Assembly (NCBI RefSeq): GCF_032854445.1 | Contig: NC_088300.1 | Coordinates: 55,032,984-55,096,983, forward strand | Source: Liolophura sinensis | Lineage: Eukaryota; Mollusca; Polyplacophora; Chitonida; Chitonidae | Reading direction: 5' to 3' | DNA: 64,000 bases | Shown here: positions 14,101 to 27,400 of the stretch, one piece after another | Position numbering within the stretch: position 1 is the first letter of the stretch | Layout of the letters: every line of letters begins with the position of its first letter | Made by a program: the position numbers and the translations under genes | The notes under the pieces: model-generated | The model's input: only the letters and a program-made list of their open reading frames with translations | Told to the model about the DNA's origin: nothing | Databases searched by the model: none

Positions 14101-14979
14101 CTAGTTAACACGCGGCGGTCTCCTCATTATACACGCGCCATGGTCGTCAGAATCAGTATTGTCCCTACCATTATCCATCCCGTCTTCCTCGCTGCTTTCC
14201 TACCTTAAGATCTCAGAACTGAGAGTGTTTTTTTGTTGCCCCGTCTGAAGTGCAGTAGTTTAAACGTAAATGGCTTGAGGAAGCTTACTAACAATTGGAA
14301 TCACATGTAGTCATTTTGAAATCTGTGGTCTTTATGGCATTGCTGTTTCACAGGACAGCATTCTATGCCACTCTGGTGGAACATTTCTTGCGTTTTCATG
14401 AATAGACGCTAGGAATTTGATACATTCTTAACATGTATTTTGAAGTACAATAATCATGATATGGTTGGGAATGCAATTGTCTTGCTGTTTACTTCAAGTT
14501 TGCGATTCATCATCGAAAATAAATGTCAAATGATGAATAGAAAAAAATAGATTTTCATGTTCATTCTTCGGTGTAGTGAAATATTTTCGACCTATTGAAT
14601 GATGAAATTTATCCTTTTTGTGTTTTTTTTTTGGGGTATTTTATCTACACAAAATTTGAGGAATCTGGCAATGCAATAAAATATGTCACAGTTTCATTGG
14701 ACACCTGCGATGATTGGAATGGTTTTGTGATTTAAAGTGTAACATTGACAGTTGACTAAGAATCATACAGTTTCACCGTGTATTGATTCACCTTATTCTG
14801 GACAACATTCCTCTGTGACAGATTTGCCTCCCCTGGTCCGCTCTTCGATCTTGGGGGTGGAGCTTTATGAGTTGTGTCCTGACGGGCTCATTGACAGCTG
14901 TCAGTCATTTTTTCATCGCAATGTTGTATACACTTTAATTTATAAGAAAACTGGATGTCAGTCGGTACACAAGACAGAC

Positions 14980-15179
14980 NNNNNNNNNNNNNNNNNNNNN
15001 NNNNNNNNNNNNNNNNNNNNNNNNNNNNNNNNNNNNNNNNNNNNNNNNNNNNNNNNNNNNNNNNNNNNNNNNNNNNNNNNNNNNNNNNNNNNNNNNNNNN
15101 NNNNNNNNNNNNNNNNNNNNNNNNNNNNNNNNNNNNNNNNNNNNNNNNNNNNNNNNNNNNNNNNNNNNNNNNNNNNNNN
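14980..15179. other. Assembly gap, 200 N
   Basis: A block of exactly 200 N is a scaffold gap, and its true length is probably unknown. Any upstream exon or repeat in it is hidden. ORFs running through it are artefacts. Confidence 1.
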
Positions 15180-17899
15180 GATACTTTGGCTTACATTTGA
15201 ACAAACATTTTGTGCATTCCTGAGCAGTTCGGAACAAAACAGACAATATAAAATGCAATTAATCTGAATAATATTCAAGTCTTTGCAGTCAGGCTTTATT
15301 TGTAAAAATATAAGAATTTAAATGGTTTTCTTCTGAATATTTAGCCATTTCTGACAATGAAATGAGGCCGTGGTGGCTTCAGATGAGATATAAAATGATA
15401 AAATGTGCAATTTTGTCTTGATGCAAACGTGCAGTCATCAGTATGCACTGCGGTTGAAACTTTGTGCAAAGAAAACAATAGCGAACCTGCAGAAATATAG
15501 TTGATGGCTTTAGGGAAAGAATGTATGTTTTGGTTTAAGAAATATATTCGTAAGTTAACTGCTAGAGTCATTTGAGTTTGATCTGGTGTAGAGTTGATGG
15601 TAGTCGATGCGGTGAGGTCAAGCATTCAGGTGTGTTGGCTTACCCTCGGGGGTAGATCAAAGAGAAAGTTGGCAGTAAAAAAAGGCTTGGTATTAACGAT
15701 AGTAAGCGGAAATATCTTTAAAGAATTAAAGTTTAGTAGATTGTGACACGGACCTAGTGTTAGTGGGTGTCATCTAGCTGGAAGGGCCGCTATAGAGAAA
15801 GGCCTCTGACAGACCAGGCCAGATTGGAGAGGTGATAGGAAACAAACAGGTTTGCGGTATACAATTGTGAGACGAATTGCTGTGTACGAAAACTCACAGA
15901 ATCAGTGGTACGCTTAAACGGTTCCCCCCGGATATGATACTATCTGGCTAGGCTGAACTTGTTCGTTCCTTTTGTAACATTTGTCACATAATATACGATA
16001 AGCCCAGGGCAATCTTGCTGTGATAAAAAATCTGCATGAAAACTATATCTTTAGATCTGTATTTATTTAGGGCTATAGAGCATGGACGAGATTTAATCCC
16101 GTGCCTGGTCGGAGAAAAGGGACAGTGGTTTTAAAACGCTTAGATGGCTTATCTTTCTCACTTCTCCCCAACACTTCATCCACACCTCGATCACTTTTTT
16201 ATTTGTAAGTGAGCGTTTAATACACCAACTCAACCATCAATCAATGATTTATCAATCTGTCACTCTTGTCATTTTTTTTTTTTTGATTTGCTACAAATTA
16301 TGTCTAGTAATGAATTAACCACAATTCACCCTATGAGATACAGTACACACGCACATGCGTGTGGTTGCCAAGTAAAATATTTATCAGCTATACATTTCCA
16401 GTGTAGATCTAGAAAGCGCATGTATATATAGCTGAAAGCTAAGATACAGAACAGGTATGTGCAGTTTCCAGAAGGTCGAGGGCTTGTACTTTGTGGAATG
16501 TAACCCAGCAAAATACTAATATACGGCATTGTGTGAGAAAGCTGTCAAATAAAATAGTGAACTTCTATTAAGGTTCCGCAACCCTGACACTTCCTGTAAA
16601 TTTTAGAAATGTTGTTTTGTTGTTATATAAATGTGTAGAGAGTGACAATATTGTCGCCAAGGCCTTTTCAATCTCTTCTTTGACGACCATCAGACACTTT
16701 TCAGAACCGTTTCATCTTCAAGAGGCTACGCTCGACAGATTAATTAATACTTCTGGTGCATTCATCTTCAGAGTCTAAAGCATTCTATGTGCAAGTAGTT
16801 GAAGAGGAGCGTTTCAAACTGTGGAACCTCTATACCAAAATAAAAACACTCCGGGAATTATCTGGAATGGGTGCTTAACACGCAATATTGACCTTAACAT
16901 CATCTTCTCGGCCTATAATGTCCCAACTTGACATTTAGGAAAACATGTGCCTATACCGTAATAAAGTTTTGCGTCCAGTGCTTAACACATCTGGTCGAGG
17001 CGACATCATTTTATCGAAATACTGGAGACAGATATTTTATACTGTGAAAATTAACAACAGAACTTACTCACGCAGTTCAATTTTTTGGGTAGAAGCATTA
17101 AGAGTGTTCATTTGTTAATGAATGCGTGAGGCAATGGATTGTGCTTGTATTTTCTCTAGCCAGTGGCAATCTCCTACAGTTTTAGAAATAAGACTTAACA
17201 GTTCAGGGGATTAATATAGAGTCCAAAGAAAGATCTCAGTGTCAGGTCGGTGGGCGTTTTTTCTTGGCGAAATTCTCAGGAATATCGCAAGATGAAACTG
17301 CCCAGTCTTATGTAATATCTTTTTACTTTATATCAGTCGCCTTGATCGGCGAACAAGCTGCCCTTATCTCACGATTCATTAACTAGGTTTCGTCTCGGTA
17401 TTTATCCCCAAGAATAAAACACGAATTAAATGCTAGCCCGAGGAAAGAGGCATCAAAAGACATGGTATAGGTGGTAATCGTTACAACCCACCTTGCATTA
17501 ACGCCCTTTTTACCCCCTCCCAGGCCACCAACCCTTTCTTCTAAGGCGTTTTCCTTGTTCGTCTCACCGTCTCATTATATCAGTGACAAGCCCATCTCAC
17601 CCATCCTCGCCGCCCGATCCCCTTCCGGGGCCTCTTGATGTACAAGGGGGTAAAAAACAGTATAACCTTAAAACATAGCGCGTTTCCCCGTAGACTAGTT
17701 CAACAACTATATGGGAGAATAATGCGAATAGCTTAGCTGCAAGCGGCCCTCGCTAGTTAACTGCAATAATGTCGAGTAATTTCTCAACATCTGTTTTTGT
17801 GGTGGATAAGCAAAACATAAGTTAGTTCATCCCGTGACCCAGGTACCGGTTGCTGGGACGGGACAGAGAAACGGGTTTGTGTGTAGAGAGTGACTGGAG

Positions 17900-18411
17900 G
17901 CTGGGTGAGAATCGATGAGCTCGATCGGCCAACACCTCCTATAGAAAGACCACCACCCGCACATGGCCGCGGGTGTCATCCCGTAGATTGAACTACCTTA
18001 CAGGCCTGCTGACGAATCAGTCCACAGCGGATTGTAAGTCAGTCAGACGGTACGTAGAGCACGACAAGGTGTGACCCTCTACAGGCGTTAGATCAAAGAT
18101 CAGCGATGACCATGTCCTCCTGCGGGACCCGTCACACACTTAACACCTGAAATCCAGACTCAGGGAAGCCGTAGAACGCAGATATACTGCCGTGTTTACG
18201 TCACCCTTTAGCAGGGAGGAGTGACCGCCTGAACCGAGAAGCGAACAGCCGGGCTCGCCAAATGTGACAGCTTTTCTCTCGAACTGACACATTCAGCCTT
18301 CTCAAAGTGAACTCTCCGAGCTCAAAGAAACGGCGTTTGTTTTACATTTGGCGGAGGAAAAGCCTTGTTTGAGACTACCATTTGGTCTTCCACTTGATTT
18401 GTTCTGTAAAG
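17900..18411 (+). promoter_or_regulatory. Candidate proximal promoter and 5' exon
   Basis: This GC-balanced block lies 1.8 kb before the first coding exon. It contains AGATCAAAGA (TCF/LEF type) at 18090-18099, and overlapping TGTTTAC (forkhead type) and TTACGTCA (CRE type) motifs at 18194-18204. It ends in the donor-like TGTAAAG|GTGAGG after 18411. No clear TATA box was seen. The Pax6 frame read back from this donor meets TGA near 18371 with no ATG between, which suits a non-coding exon. Individual motifs are short and may be chance matches. Confidence 0.35.
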
Positions 18412-20232
18412 GTGAGGGCTAGATTTGGTGAACTGTCCCGATGTCTGGCCCGTGAAGAACCTCGAGCTTCCCCCAAATCTCCGGATGCCGTCAAGGTATG
18501 AAAGGCGGCGGTCGAGCGTGAGTTATGAACCTTTTCAGGGGAAAGTTTTCGTCCCAGAGCGATTCTGTGAACGGTCAGATAAACTGAGGCACTCGGTTAA
18601 ACAAGGCCCCGATTCAGGCTTTGTCGGCCAATCAGCGGGGCTGTTGTGAACCGTCAGTGGGACGGACGCTCGCTGGACGTCTGATGGGAGCTTACGGTGC
18701 TGACCGAGCTTTCGTCATTAACATCCATGGTAAACAAGGGACAAACAGTAACCACCATGATCAGTAGGAAACCCACCGCTGATGTCACGGCATTTCACCG
18801 ATGCTAGGTGAACGGGCCGCCATCATTTCATGTGCTTATAACAGTTAGTTATAAGGTGTTCAGATAAGCGCTTTAGTTCAGATGTAGGACGCCATTGCTG
18901 TTTGCTGGATTTATATGTATATACATATCAATGAAGACTGCCACCTGACGTGAGAATGAGGCTACCGTGTAGAACGTATTAGACTACAAGATGACATAGC
19001 TGTACGATTCTTATACAGCCCTATTGCACGGATTTTAAACTGTAGATATTTCTTCTGTATGTATGGTATGTATCATAAACTTGGGTAATCCAAAAAAAAA
19101 ATACAAAAAACATATGTATGCGTCGAATAGCCGATTAATTAGACCGATAATTACTGTTATTATTTGATGGTTTACCGTCACAACAATCCCATTTGAGTAA
19201 CATTAGGTAATTGCTTAATACATTGCACACCTTAAAATACGGGTAGCACAAAAATTGCATACAATATTTGTGTTCAGTTTCATACTTTAATTTTGTCACT
19301 ACTGGCAATTATAAGTTGTCATTTAGGAATTGTATGCAATTTAAAAAAAAAGAAGTAGAATTTATGTGCTTGAGAAGTTGTTGGATCATATTATACTGTT
19401 ATTAAATGATCATACAGTGGTGTGCTAAAATGAGAAACTTTCAGTGTAACAAGAGTGTTTTTATTTTTTGCAGGCAATACATTTAGTGTATGAGTAATTT
19501 TCTCACATTGGTAAATGTGATTTAGCCAAAAAATTAATTAATTTTTGTGTTAGCGTTTAAATATAAAATATATGTATTTCACCTGCATGTTGAAGTTATC
19601 ATCATTTATTGGTGATTTACACACTGGCTATATATAGGCGAGTGTAAGCCGAAATGCTTCGGCATGTTAGTGGATGTTTATCCCAAAGATTTTTTGTTTT
19701 CATTTAACATGCAAGTTTATATCCGATAAATTTTGTTGGATAAATTGCTTAACTGTTCCATAAAGTCATAGTCGCTGATTTTTCAATTATGCCATGGCTT
19801 GAATAATTAAGATATGCCGTTTAACGTCAGCGAAACAGAAGTATAAAGAAATTACAGTTGCTAGTAAATCATGTGTTGATTTCGCCAAACCACTAGCATA
19901 AAATAAGACGTTTGTTGGTTGGTAACTGTATACTAATATCTTTAGAACATTTATTTGTTATTCACCGTACACTGAACGATTCATGACGTATAACGAAATA
20001 TATTTTCGGCTGCTAAATAAAGCTCGATGTATGTGTATATATATATAGTTTGCATACTGCCTTTACTCCGTCTAACTTTTGCATATGATTTTTTGGTGCC
20101 TGTTGCTGTGGCATAGTTGTACGGTTTCTTATACTGCATATCACCCGATACCGTTAATCAACAGGTTGACTATGCTGTTTATTAGTTGTAGATATTGTTT
20201 GTTTATGTGTTTGTCGTTGTCTTCTCTATCAG

Positions 20233-20368
20233 GTTGCCTCACTGGGTGAGTTGAGCCTGGCCAATCCTCCTCACTGCGACACCCTGTCCGCGGGTATACC
20301 TCTCACCACGACGGCCTCCGCACTACCTGAACCACCCCAGCCTGAGCCCGCTGCCATGCCTTCGAAAG
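20233..20368 (+). CDS. Pax6: Pax6 coding exon 1, start codon exon
   Basis: The acceptor AG at 20231-20232 follows a pyrimidine-rich tract, and the donor GTAATC begins at 20369. Translation is placed at ATG 20356-20358 because it is the only ATG in the frame that joins the next exons, and its context (GCTGCCATGC, purine at -3) is favourable. The coding part is MPSK plus the first base of a split codon (phase 1). The 123 bases before the ATG are open in the same frame with no stop, and would encode an Ala/Pro/Thr/Leu-rich stretch starting VASLGELSLA. I treat them as 5' UTR because neither candidate upstream exon supplies an in-frame ATG, but an N-terminal extension from an unseen exon is possible. 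The exon is more GC-rich than its flanks. Confidence 0.8.
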
Positions 20369-23300
20369 GTAATCCTTCCTCCCGTGTAGCTACATTTACC
20401 ATATATATCCGATATTTCTTCCGAGTATACAGCAATTTTCGGTGCAGTTTCTCATGAAATACATTATGCTATTGCAAATACGACAGATCTGAAGTCAGAC
20501 AATTTACAATAAAAAAAATTTAAAAAGTCCTACTTATATTTTTTACTCCTCATGATAATTTTTCTCCGGTTTCTGGCATATTTTCCTGCCTCTGCCGATA
20601 TTCAAAATAAGCTCTTATTATTTAGAAGAAAAAAATTTGCGAAAATGAGGAAAACAAATAAAAGAAATTAGTGTGTAGGGTTTTATAACTTGGCATATAA
20701 TTGTGCTATATTTTCAAGATTTAGCACGTCATCATAGAGTCGGTTTGTTTATGTTTTACGCTGTATTTAACACCACTTTATATCACAAAATAATGTTTAA
20801 TTATGTCATTATCTGACATGTAAAAAGACTCACACTTCTGCAGCATTATTAACAACATAAAGTCATTTTTATTTTTCTGTGAATTTATTTCAATACTATT
20901 ATGCTGTAGTTGAAGAAATCTCACACCCGTTTTAGCATATAAACGGTTAAAAAAAAATCTCGGAAACAAATGCAGCCAAACTTTCAGCTGTCGTCGGCCG
21001 TTTTTATCCTAGCACAAGAGATCGTATTCTATATTATTATGTTAGGTTTAATGAAGTATTTAATGCCTGTATGAATCCTTACAAAACGCAATCACATTTT
21101 TATCTTTTCCCCATTGGCAACATCCAACTCTCATTGAAGTTGTTTGAAGCGATTTTCCATTTTTAAGACATGTCCAAAGACCGAAGAGCGCAGTAAGCTT
21201 GTTAGTGGGATTTAGCTGTCGCTCGGTGTGTTGTGGAATTTGTTAGGATGGATGAGAAACATCTGCGTTTCACCCCGTGATTACATAAGTAATAGTCTCC
21301 TCTTACCCGGACAGCTTTAGCTGTTTTCCTACAGATTATACACTCCGATAAAATGGCTCGTTTTACACTTTCACTTCATTTTCTCACTTGTTAATAAGCG
21401 GAGAAATTCGCCAAGCACATAGCTGCCATGTCTGGGAAGGGAGTTTTCGCGATGCTGGACTGCCGCGCGAAAAGGCCAACATGCCGCTCTGCCGTCCTTC
21501 CATCATTCTCCTTATCTCCACAAACCCGTCTAATGATTTGCTCGGACACGTGAAAAATTAACGCGGCGGTTGCCACTCACTTAACCCGCTAACTTGCTCG
21601 GTATTTCTCTAACCATTTGCCCTGTCCGATAATATTTCGCCCATAAATACCCTCGTTAATTCCTTGCTGATCATGACGAGGTAAAATAGCCATAAATGCT
21701 CTGTGTCGACACGACTGCTGATAAATGATGGCAGGGATGTTCCCGTCACAATGCCGCGTGCTGTGTTTAAAGAGGCCCCAGTAGTGGTATTAAGCCGGAG
21801 TCCCATCAGTATTTATACTAAATGATTCATAATAAAACATCCTCACAACAAAACGCCCCAGCTTCGCCTATATTGTTTTATGCTTTTAGCCGCAAAAATC
21901 AATTTAGTACAGAACTGGCGACTAAAATAAAGTGTAAATTACCGTGTGAACAGTTACACTAGGGTGGTTGACGTTAAGAGACATGACAAGTTAACTGTAC
22001 GGTATACATGGTCAAAAGATAATTGTCAAAGCCCAGAAGTTGCTTGCTGGGGTCAGCGTTACACCTGATCTGGATAGTGTCTGTACAGCTGTATATCTCT
22101 GACCAAATGTCCGCATTTTGCTGGCTCCTTTCTTCTCCACGACCCCCAAAATTCAGACCCAGAATTTCAAACGTCGAACACTTCGCCATTCTTCTTCCGA
22201 ATACCATTCTTGTCTCCATTAAAAACCGAAGAATACTTGTGAACAGGCATCTCCTTTTCCCTTTTGCCTCAGGCCTCCTTGTTCCTTAACCACTACCTTT
22301 GTCTGTGATGTCCAGTAGTGGTAAGATTTGTTGGAGATACAGTCAGCCGCCAATTGTTTGTCCGTTTGAACGGCGGCCACCGATATTCATCTGGATTCTG
22401 TCTCCGTGTCATTTGCGGTAAGACGGACTTGTCCCAGGTAATCCGCAGGACTGTAAGAGTTACTGACTTATACAGTCAGTATAAAGGTTACCAATGCTCC
22501 GTGTCCATGCCCAACACTGACCAGCTTTTACCAGATATTCCCAAATTCATACACAACTCAAAACGTTGGTCAAGAGCAATTTTTTCGTCTGCGCCTGTGT
22601 AAATTTGCCTTTCATCTGGTCACATTGGTTTTGCATCCGTTATCGTTACCAAAGGTAGAATGTCTGCCGCGATCACGGCCCCATTGCTGGTCTCTATCTC
22701 AGGGCTAAGCCTGCTCCACGCCATCAAATCTAGCACGGTCTCATCATGCATTTTAATTCATCTCGCCCCTAAGTCGACCGAAATTGTGAGTAAATCTCTC
22801 CTGGCTCTGAAACAAATTAGACAAATCGAAAGCTCCTAGGACTGGGTAATACAGTATAAAGCTTGTGAAAGTGCGAGTCTGGTCTTCCCCATGGTTAAAG
22901 CAGTCGGGAACATGACGGTAGAAACAACTACATCTGTTACAAGGGACATGTGATTTCCACCAGCCTTTACATTGCTTCATTCAGGAATGGTTGTCTGTAC
23001 CGAAATTTCGGGTAGGAAAAATTTTAATTTTGTGTAAATAATTTTATTATTATAAATTGTTGATCCCCGAGTACATGTTTTTTATTAACATGTTTGGTAT
23101 GGTGTATCCTGACTTGCTCCTATTCGTATATAGGGTCAACTTTCCTTAGCAAACCATGCCTGCTGGGTGCATGTCCCACCGTTGTTCAATCCTCCCACAG
23201 AACTGCGTAACATTTATATCATCACAATATTATACATGAGTATGGTAATTGTAACTCACTTTGCGTTATCACGGTTACAACTGATGATGCAACTCGTCTA

Positions 23301-24414
23301 ATACTAGTGTGAATAGTACGCTGGTCAGTGATTACTTGGGCCTTAATATATATGACATATTTTGTCACAGTGTCCCACGTTTTCGTGCAACTACAGATCG
23401 ACGACACATTTCTTTTGTTTAAGATATTATTATGTTTAAATGAATAAGTCATATTTATTTTATCAAGCTGATTGTCATGTTTACAATCTTCACGTTTAAA
23501 ATAAGCCACTATGACACGTTTTCGCACCTCTCATATATAGTTAACCGCCTAGGTATATTGCTAATCTTGTATCAATCCTCTTGCAGGATGTTTAGAAATA
23601 TGTGTATACACAGGTCATAGAACTTATTGAATTTAGCAGCTCTTAGATGTGACGGGCCAAGTTTATATCGCTTGTTCACAAAGAGCATAGTACAAGGAAA
23701 AGAAGATGTTCAAAAAAGCCGAGTGAATGGTGGCGTTCTCTAACTGTCGGGCCAGGCACACCGAGGAATAATACGTTCGCCAACGCTCTAGCGCCTCCCA
23801 AAAGAGTCGGGTGTTGGGTGGGAAGGAGTCCCGCTTAGTCCTCACCGATCTCTATTTTAATATATAAAAACTAACGTTTATCAAAAGGACTTCACACAGT
23901 TAATACTAAGTATATGGCTCAGAAGACGGATAATGAATTTGTGTCAACTGGGAGAGTGTGGTTAGAGTGTAGAGAGACCAGACCTCCGGCGGGACAGAAG
24001 CTCCGGCTCGGGCAATAGCCCGTCTACACTTAACCACCCAGTCTGTTCATATCGATTGCTCAGCCTTCTGGAAAACATACACATAGTTTTCTGCGCATGC
24101 GTTTATGTTCTCTCTCCATCCAGGAATTCCTGTCTAATGAAATACAGTTCCCATCCCCCTGCCAGATAACAACATTTACCGGGCGGGAACAGTCGTCCGT
24201 GAAAAATAAACCTAGCATTCAATGTTCATATCCCAACCATGTATTTATATATAAACCACACAGATAGTGCGTCTAATTTTATCTGGTTTTAGCTGGTTTA
24301 CATTTTTTCTGTTTTGGAAATTGGTTTCAAAATTCTGCTAAAGTTGCAGTCAATGAAAAGCGCTTGAAGGAAAGTCCTACTAATGCACCCCTCTTCTCTT
24401 TTCCTTTCTTTCAG
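20369..24414 (+). other. Pax6 intron 1 (4.0 kb)
   Basis: Non-coding, with GTAATC...TTTCAG ends. It is AT-rich in the first 700 bases and more balanced around 21.4-22.7 kb and 23.9-24.2 kb. Short ORFs on both strands here show no recognisable domain and lack splice or start context, so I call none. No repeat was identified. Confidence 0.75.
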
Positions 24415-24444
24415 AAGAGGAAAAGAAGCCTCGGCCGAAACGAG
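24415..24444 (+). CDS. Pax6: Pax6 30-nt microexon, basic NLS-like peptide
   Basis: A 30-base exon lies between a long pyrimidine tract ending in CAG (24391-24414) and a consensus donor GAG|GTGAGT (24445). It enters and leaves in phase 1. Joined to its neighbours it encodes residues 5-14, EEEKKPRPKR, directly before the paired domain. The KKPRPKR run resembles a monopartite nuclear-localisation signal; that function is inferred. Because the length is a multiple of three and the phases are symmetric, skipping it would give MPSK joined straight to GHSGVNQ, also an intact Pax6 start, so it could be an alternative cassette. It is too short for ORF-based gene finders and is found only by matching phases and splice sites. 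Confidence 0.82.
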
Positions 24445-27400
24445 GTGAGTGCAGCACGTCTCACTCATACCAAACAGAATTTGGTAATTAGACCATCTTT
24501 TTTTACGTTTGTTTATCGTCTACTTACCACCACATAGTAACACCTCTGTATACTAACACGTTTTCCGGAATTAGATTCCGTCATAACCCATACCATGCAC
24601 TGCACTTCTAACCTACCATTTTGTGGCTTTACATTTGCTTGTTTATTCTTTTAAACCTTTAAAAGAGCTGAACATAAAAAATGTAAAATATGAAGTTGAA
24701 ATATGCAAATAGAAAGGTGGTAGGCTGCAGGCCAATCTATATCTCCACCGAAATTAAAGGCACATAGCCAGACAGTTTATATAGCTTTATTTATGACTAA
24801 GATCAATAGAAAGTAACGCATCTGTCCAGAAATTTAAATGCAAATCAATGAGCCCCGAATTGTATATGTCCAACTCTTTGAACATTCATCGGAAGCTATG
24901 AGGCAGAGCAAATCCGTTTGTAGCCGGAGGGCTGTATGTAAATGGTGTGTTGTAAGCCATTGATAGTGTAAGGCCAGCTGCTCTGACCAACTGTCAGACT
25001 ATACTTCCCTTGTTAACAAGCTCGGAATCACTGATTAAGCTATCAGGCAATGGTCCAAGGATTTAGTCAAATTAATACCAAAAATATAAAAATATAAATA
25101 TAAATATAAAAGTACATTTTGTCACATAATGTCCGAGAGAGTAATCTTTTGAAAATCGCAATTTTTTTTTTAATATGAAGAATACGATATTTAATTTTAT
25201 TTAAACACCAAAAACTTAAGCTGCAGGTATATATATTTTGCTTAAAAAGTAGTTCATGTTTCATTGATTTATTGGGTTGTGGATTCTTTGTATCTCTTTT
25301 ATATAACCGGCTTTGTTGCCCAAGCCAGCTCTCGGTGCACCAAAAATCCCCTCCCCAACGAATTGCCATCAAAACTAGTGGGGACACGAGAACGTGTTTA
25401 TTTCATATTACCATAATTATGTGGTTTCATCTCTTGATCCGTCATAAAACCCTGGCATTGGCTTATTTTATACCCAGGCGTTTACTGCACATTTTGTCGG
25501 GATTTACTATCGAGCATATTCTTGTCATCTTTTGAATCCTCTATAGAATTGTCTTGGCTGGTCAACCTTTTAAGTGAACTGCTCCCTGCTGCTTTGGGTC
25601 CCTCCTCTCGGATAATCGTCTATCCAAGTCATAATTACACCCCTCATCTTCCACATGTGATGGGCTTTTCTGAAGAGCTTGACAATTGAATAGGCTTTGT
25701 AGCTTGTAAATTGAAACCCGCTTCGTTTGAATTAGTTGCTTGTATAGATGCCTGTTTTCATTTAGTGGAAACATTGGGAAAAAAATACTATTACATTAGA
25801 GTGCGAGACAAGGCTGTGGGAGCTAGAGAAGGACCGTGTTGAAATCTCCGAGACAGGGAGACATGGGGTTAAAGTTTTTCATCAATATTTTTCACTTCAT
25901 ATTCAATCCCTGGCTCAATGGTGTGGTGTCGGTGGCGATGAATGCTCAGATGAGAGAGACTGAATTGAGATCGACAGGAAGGGTCGATTGTTGGCGAGAA
26001 CTCCACCTAATACAAGAACAAATCTAATTTACACATGGCCTCAGTGCCGCTGCCCGATTAGCAGCAAATCGCTGGCTCTAGTCATGGAGCCTCGTTAACT
26101 CATCCTCTGTTTCTCGCCTGTCATATTGGGAACACCGGGTATCCTAACAGGAATAACGACGAATGTCCTGCCCTTCCAAATGTTCATCTTTAGCGGCCTT
26201 CTTATGATACAACGAAGGTTTCTCCACCCTTTTGATACTAGAACAGTTTTATAAAAATATGTTTCATTGTTTGCTTGTTTTTTTTTAATATTCTGCATAA
26301 ATCTTGTTTTTTTTTTTTCTACCGGTTGAAGGTAAAAGTTTCCGGGCAGGTCGATATAACCTAGTGGAAATGTCAGGGTGATTTCAACCTGGTGGTTCAA
26401 AATTCGATACCTGTGAGCCGGGACACCGGAGCAGGCCCATGGAAATCTAGGTTAGGCTCATGTAGTTGCCACCTGTTCCCTCACCTAACACCGAGCCAAT
26501 AGAACAACTGGGAATACTATTGTTACGCACGACCATTGGATGGTCGTTAGACAGAAATGTCCTACTACAATATTGATGTTTTTGATGTTAGCATATAACC
26601 GGAAACACCTATAGTTTAAAAACCACTGACCTTACCCAAGTGTAGCATATTACTGAATAGAGCTTGTTATAGAGCCAGTTCGCTTATTTCCCAAGTCTTT
26701 CTTCTCAAATAATCTTCAACGGATGAGCTGACGCAACTGGCAGAAGGCCTGAGACTATATCTGTGACACATCTTTGAATGAGCTCCGATACTATCGTACT
26801 ACCGCTCTACCAACTGTCCCGAAAAATATGACTTTGCACCGAAAGACCGCCACGGAGCTTGCATGTAACCTAATTCTAATAGCAGCTACACACGCCACAT
26901 CTTCATCGGGGAGGCTGATATCCAAACAACGGGACTGTCGCATAGGATCGTATAGTAAAAGAGAGCCGGAAACAAAAGCTTGATTCAAAAATGTCCATTT
27001 GTGTGCATTTCTCTTCGTGTTTGGTATTGAAAGTACCTCTAGATACTTGAGATAATTGTTCGATAGTAATTTTTTCTCTTCTTATGTTTATTTATAATGA
27101 AGTAGTTATTTTTCTGGAGCAAAATGGTGTGTGCCGGTTTGTTTTCTAAATGAAGTACCTCGTACATTTGGCTATTGCTAAACAATAAAGAAAATTTTGA
27201 TGTCCAAAGAGGATGATTTTAGAACATTTTCTTTGTGATATAACGTGTTTGTGCTAACTGGTTGCTATCAAGGTTATATAGGACTTCTGGTTTGGTAGTT
27301 CTGATCGGTTAATCATAGATACGAGAACGCGGCGAAGCCGACGAAAATTGACAACTTCGGAAGTTATACCAATATGCCTAACTGATCTGTACGCATGCGG

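Larger units (their letters stand above)
8727..17899. other. Upstream flank between candidate promoters
   Basis: Non-coding as far as can be seen. It holds the 104-bp duplication, the 26-bp palindrome, the gap and another TCF/LEF-type site, AGATCAAAGA, at 15654-15663. Balanced-composition segments at 12.3-14.2 kb could be regulatory. No exon could be supported. Confidence 0.6.

Noticed and set aside
14752-15267. 171-codon ORF
   Set aside because: It is open only because 200 N are translated as X.
18485-18495. MPSR start followed by a GTATGA donor, resembling the real MPSK start
   Set aside because: It would leave phase 2, which does not fit the microexon (phase 1) or the exon at 20233 (phase 0).
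26384-26410. GGTTCAAAATTCGATACC, similar to a tRNA B box
   Set aside because: No matching A box or cloverleaf could be folded around it.
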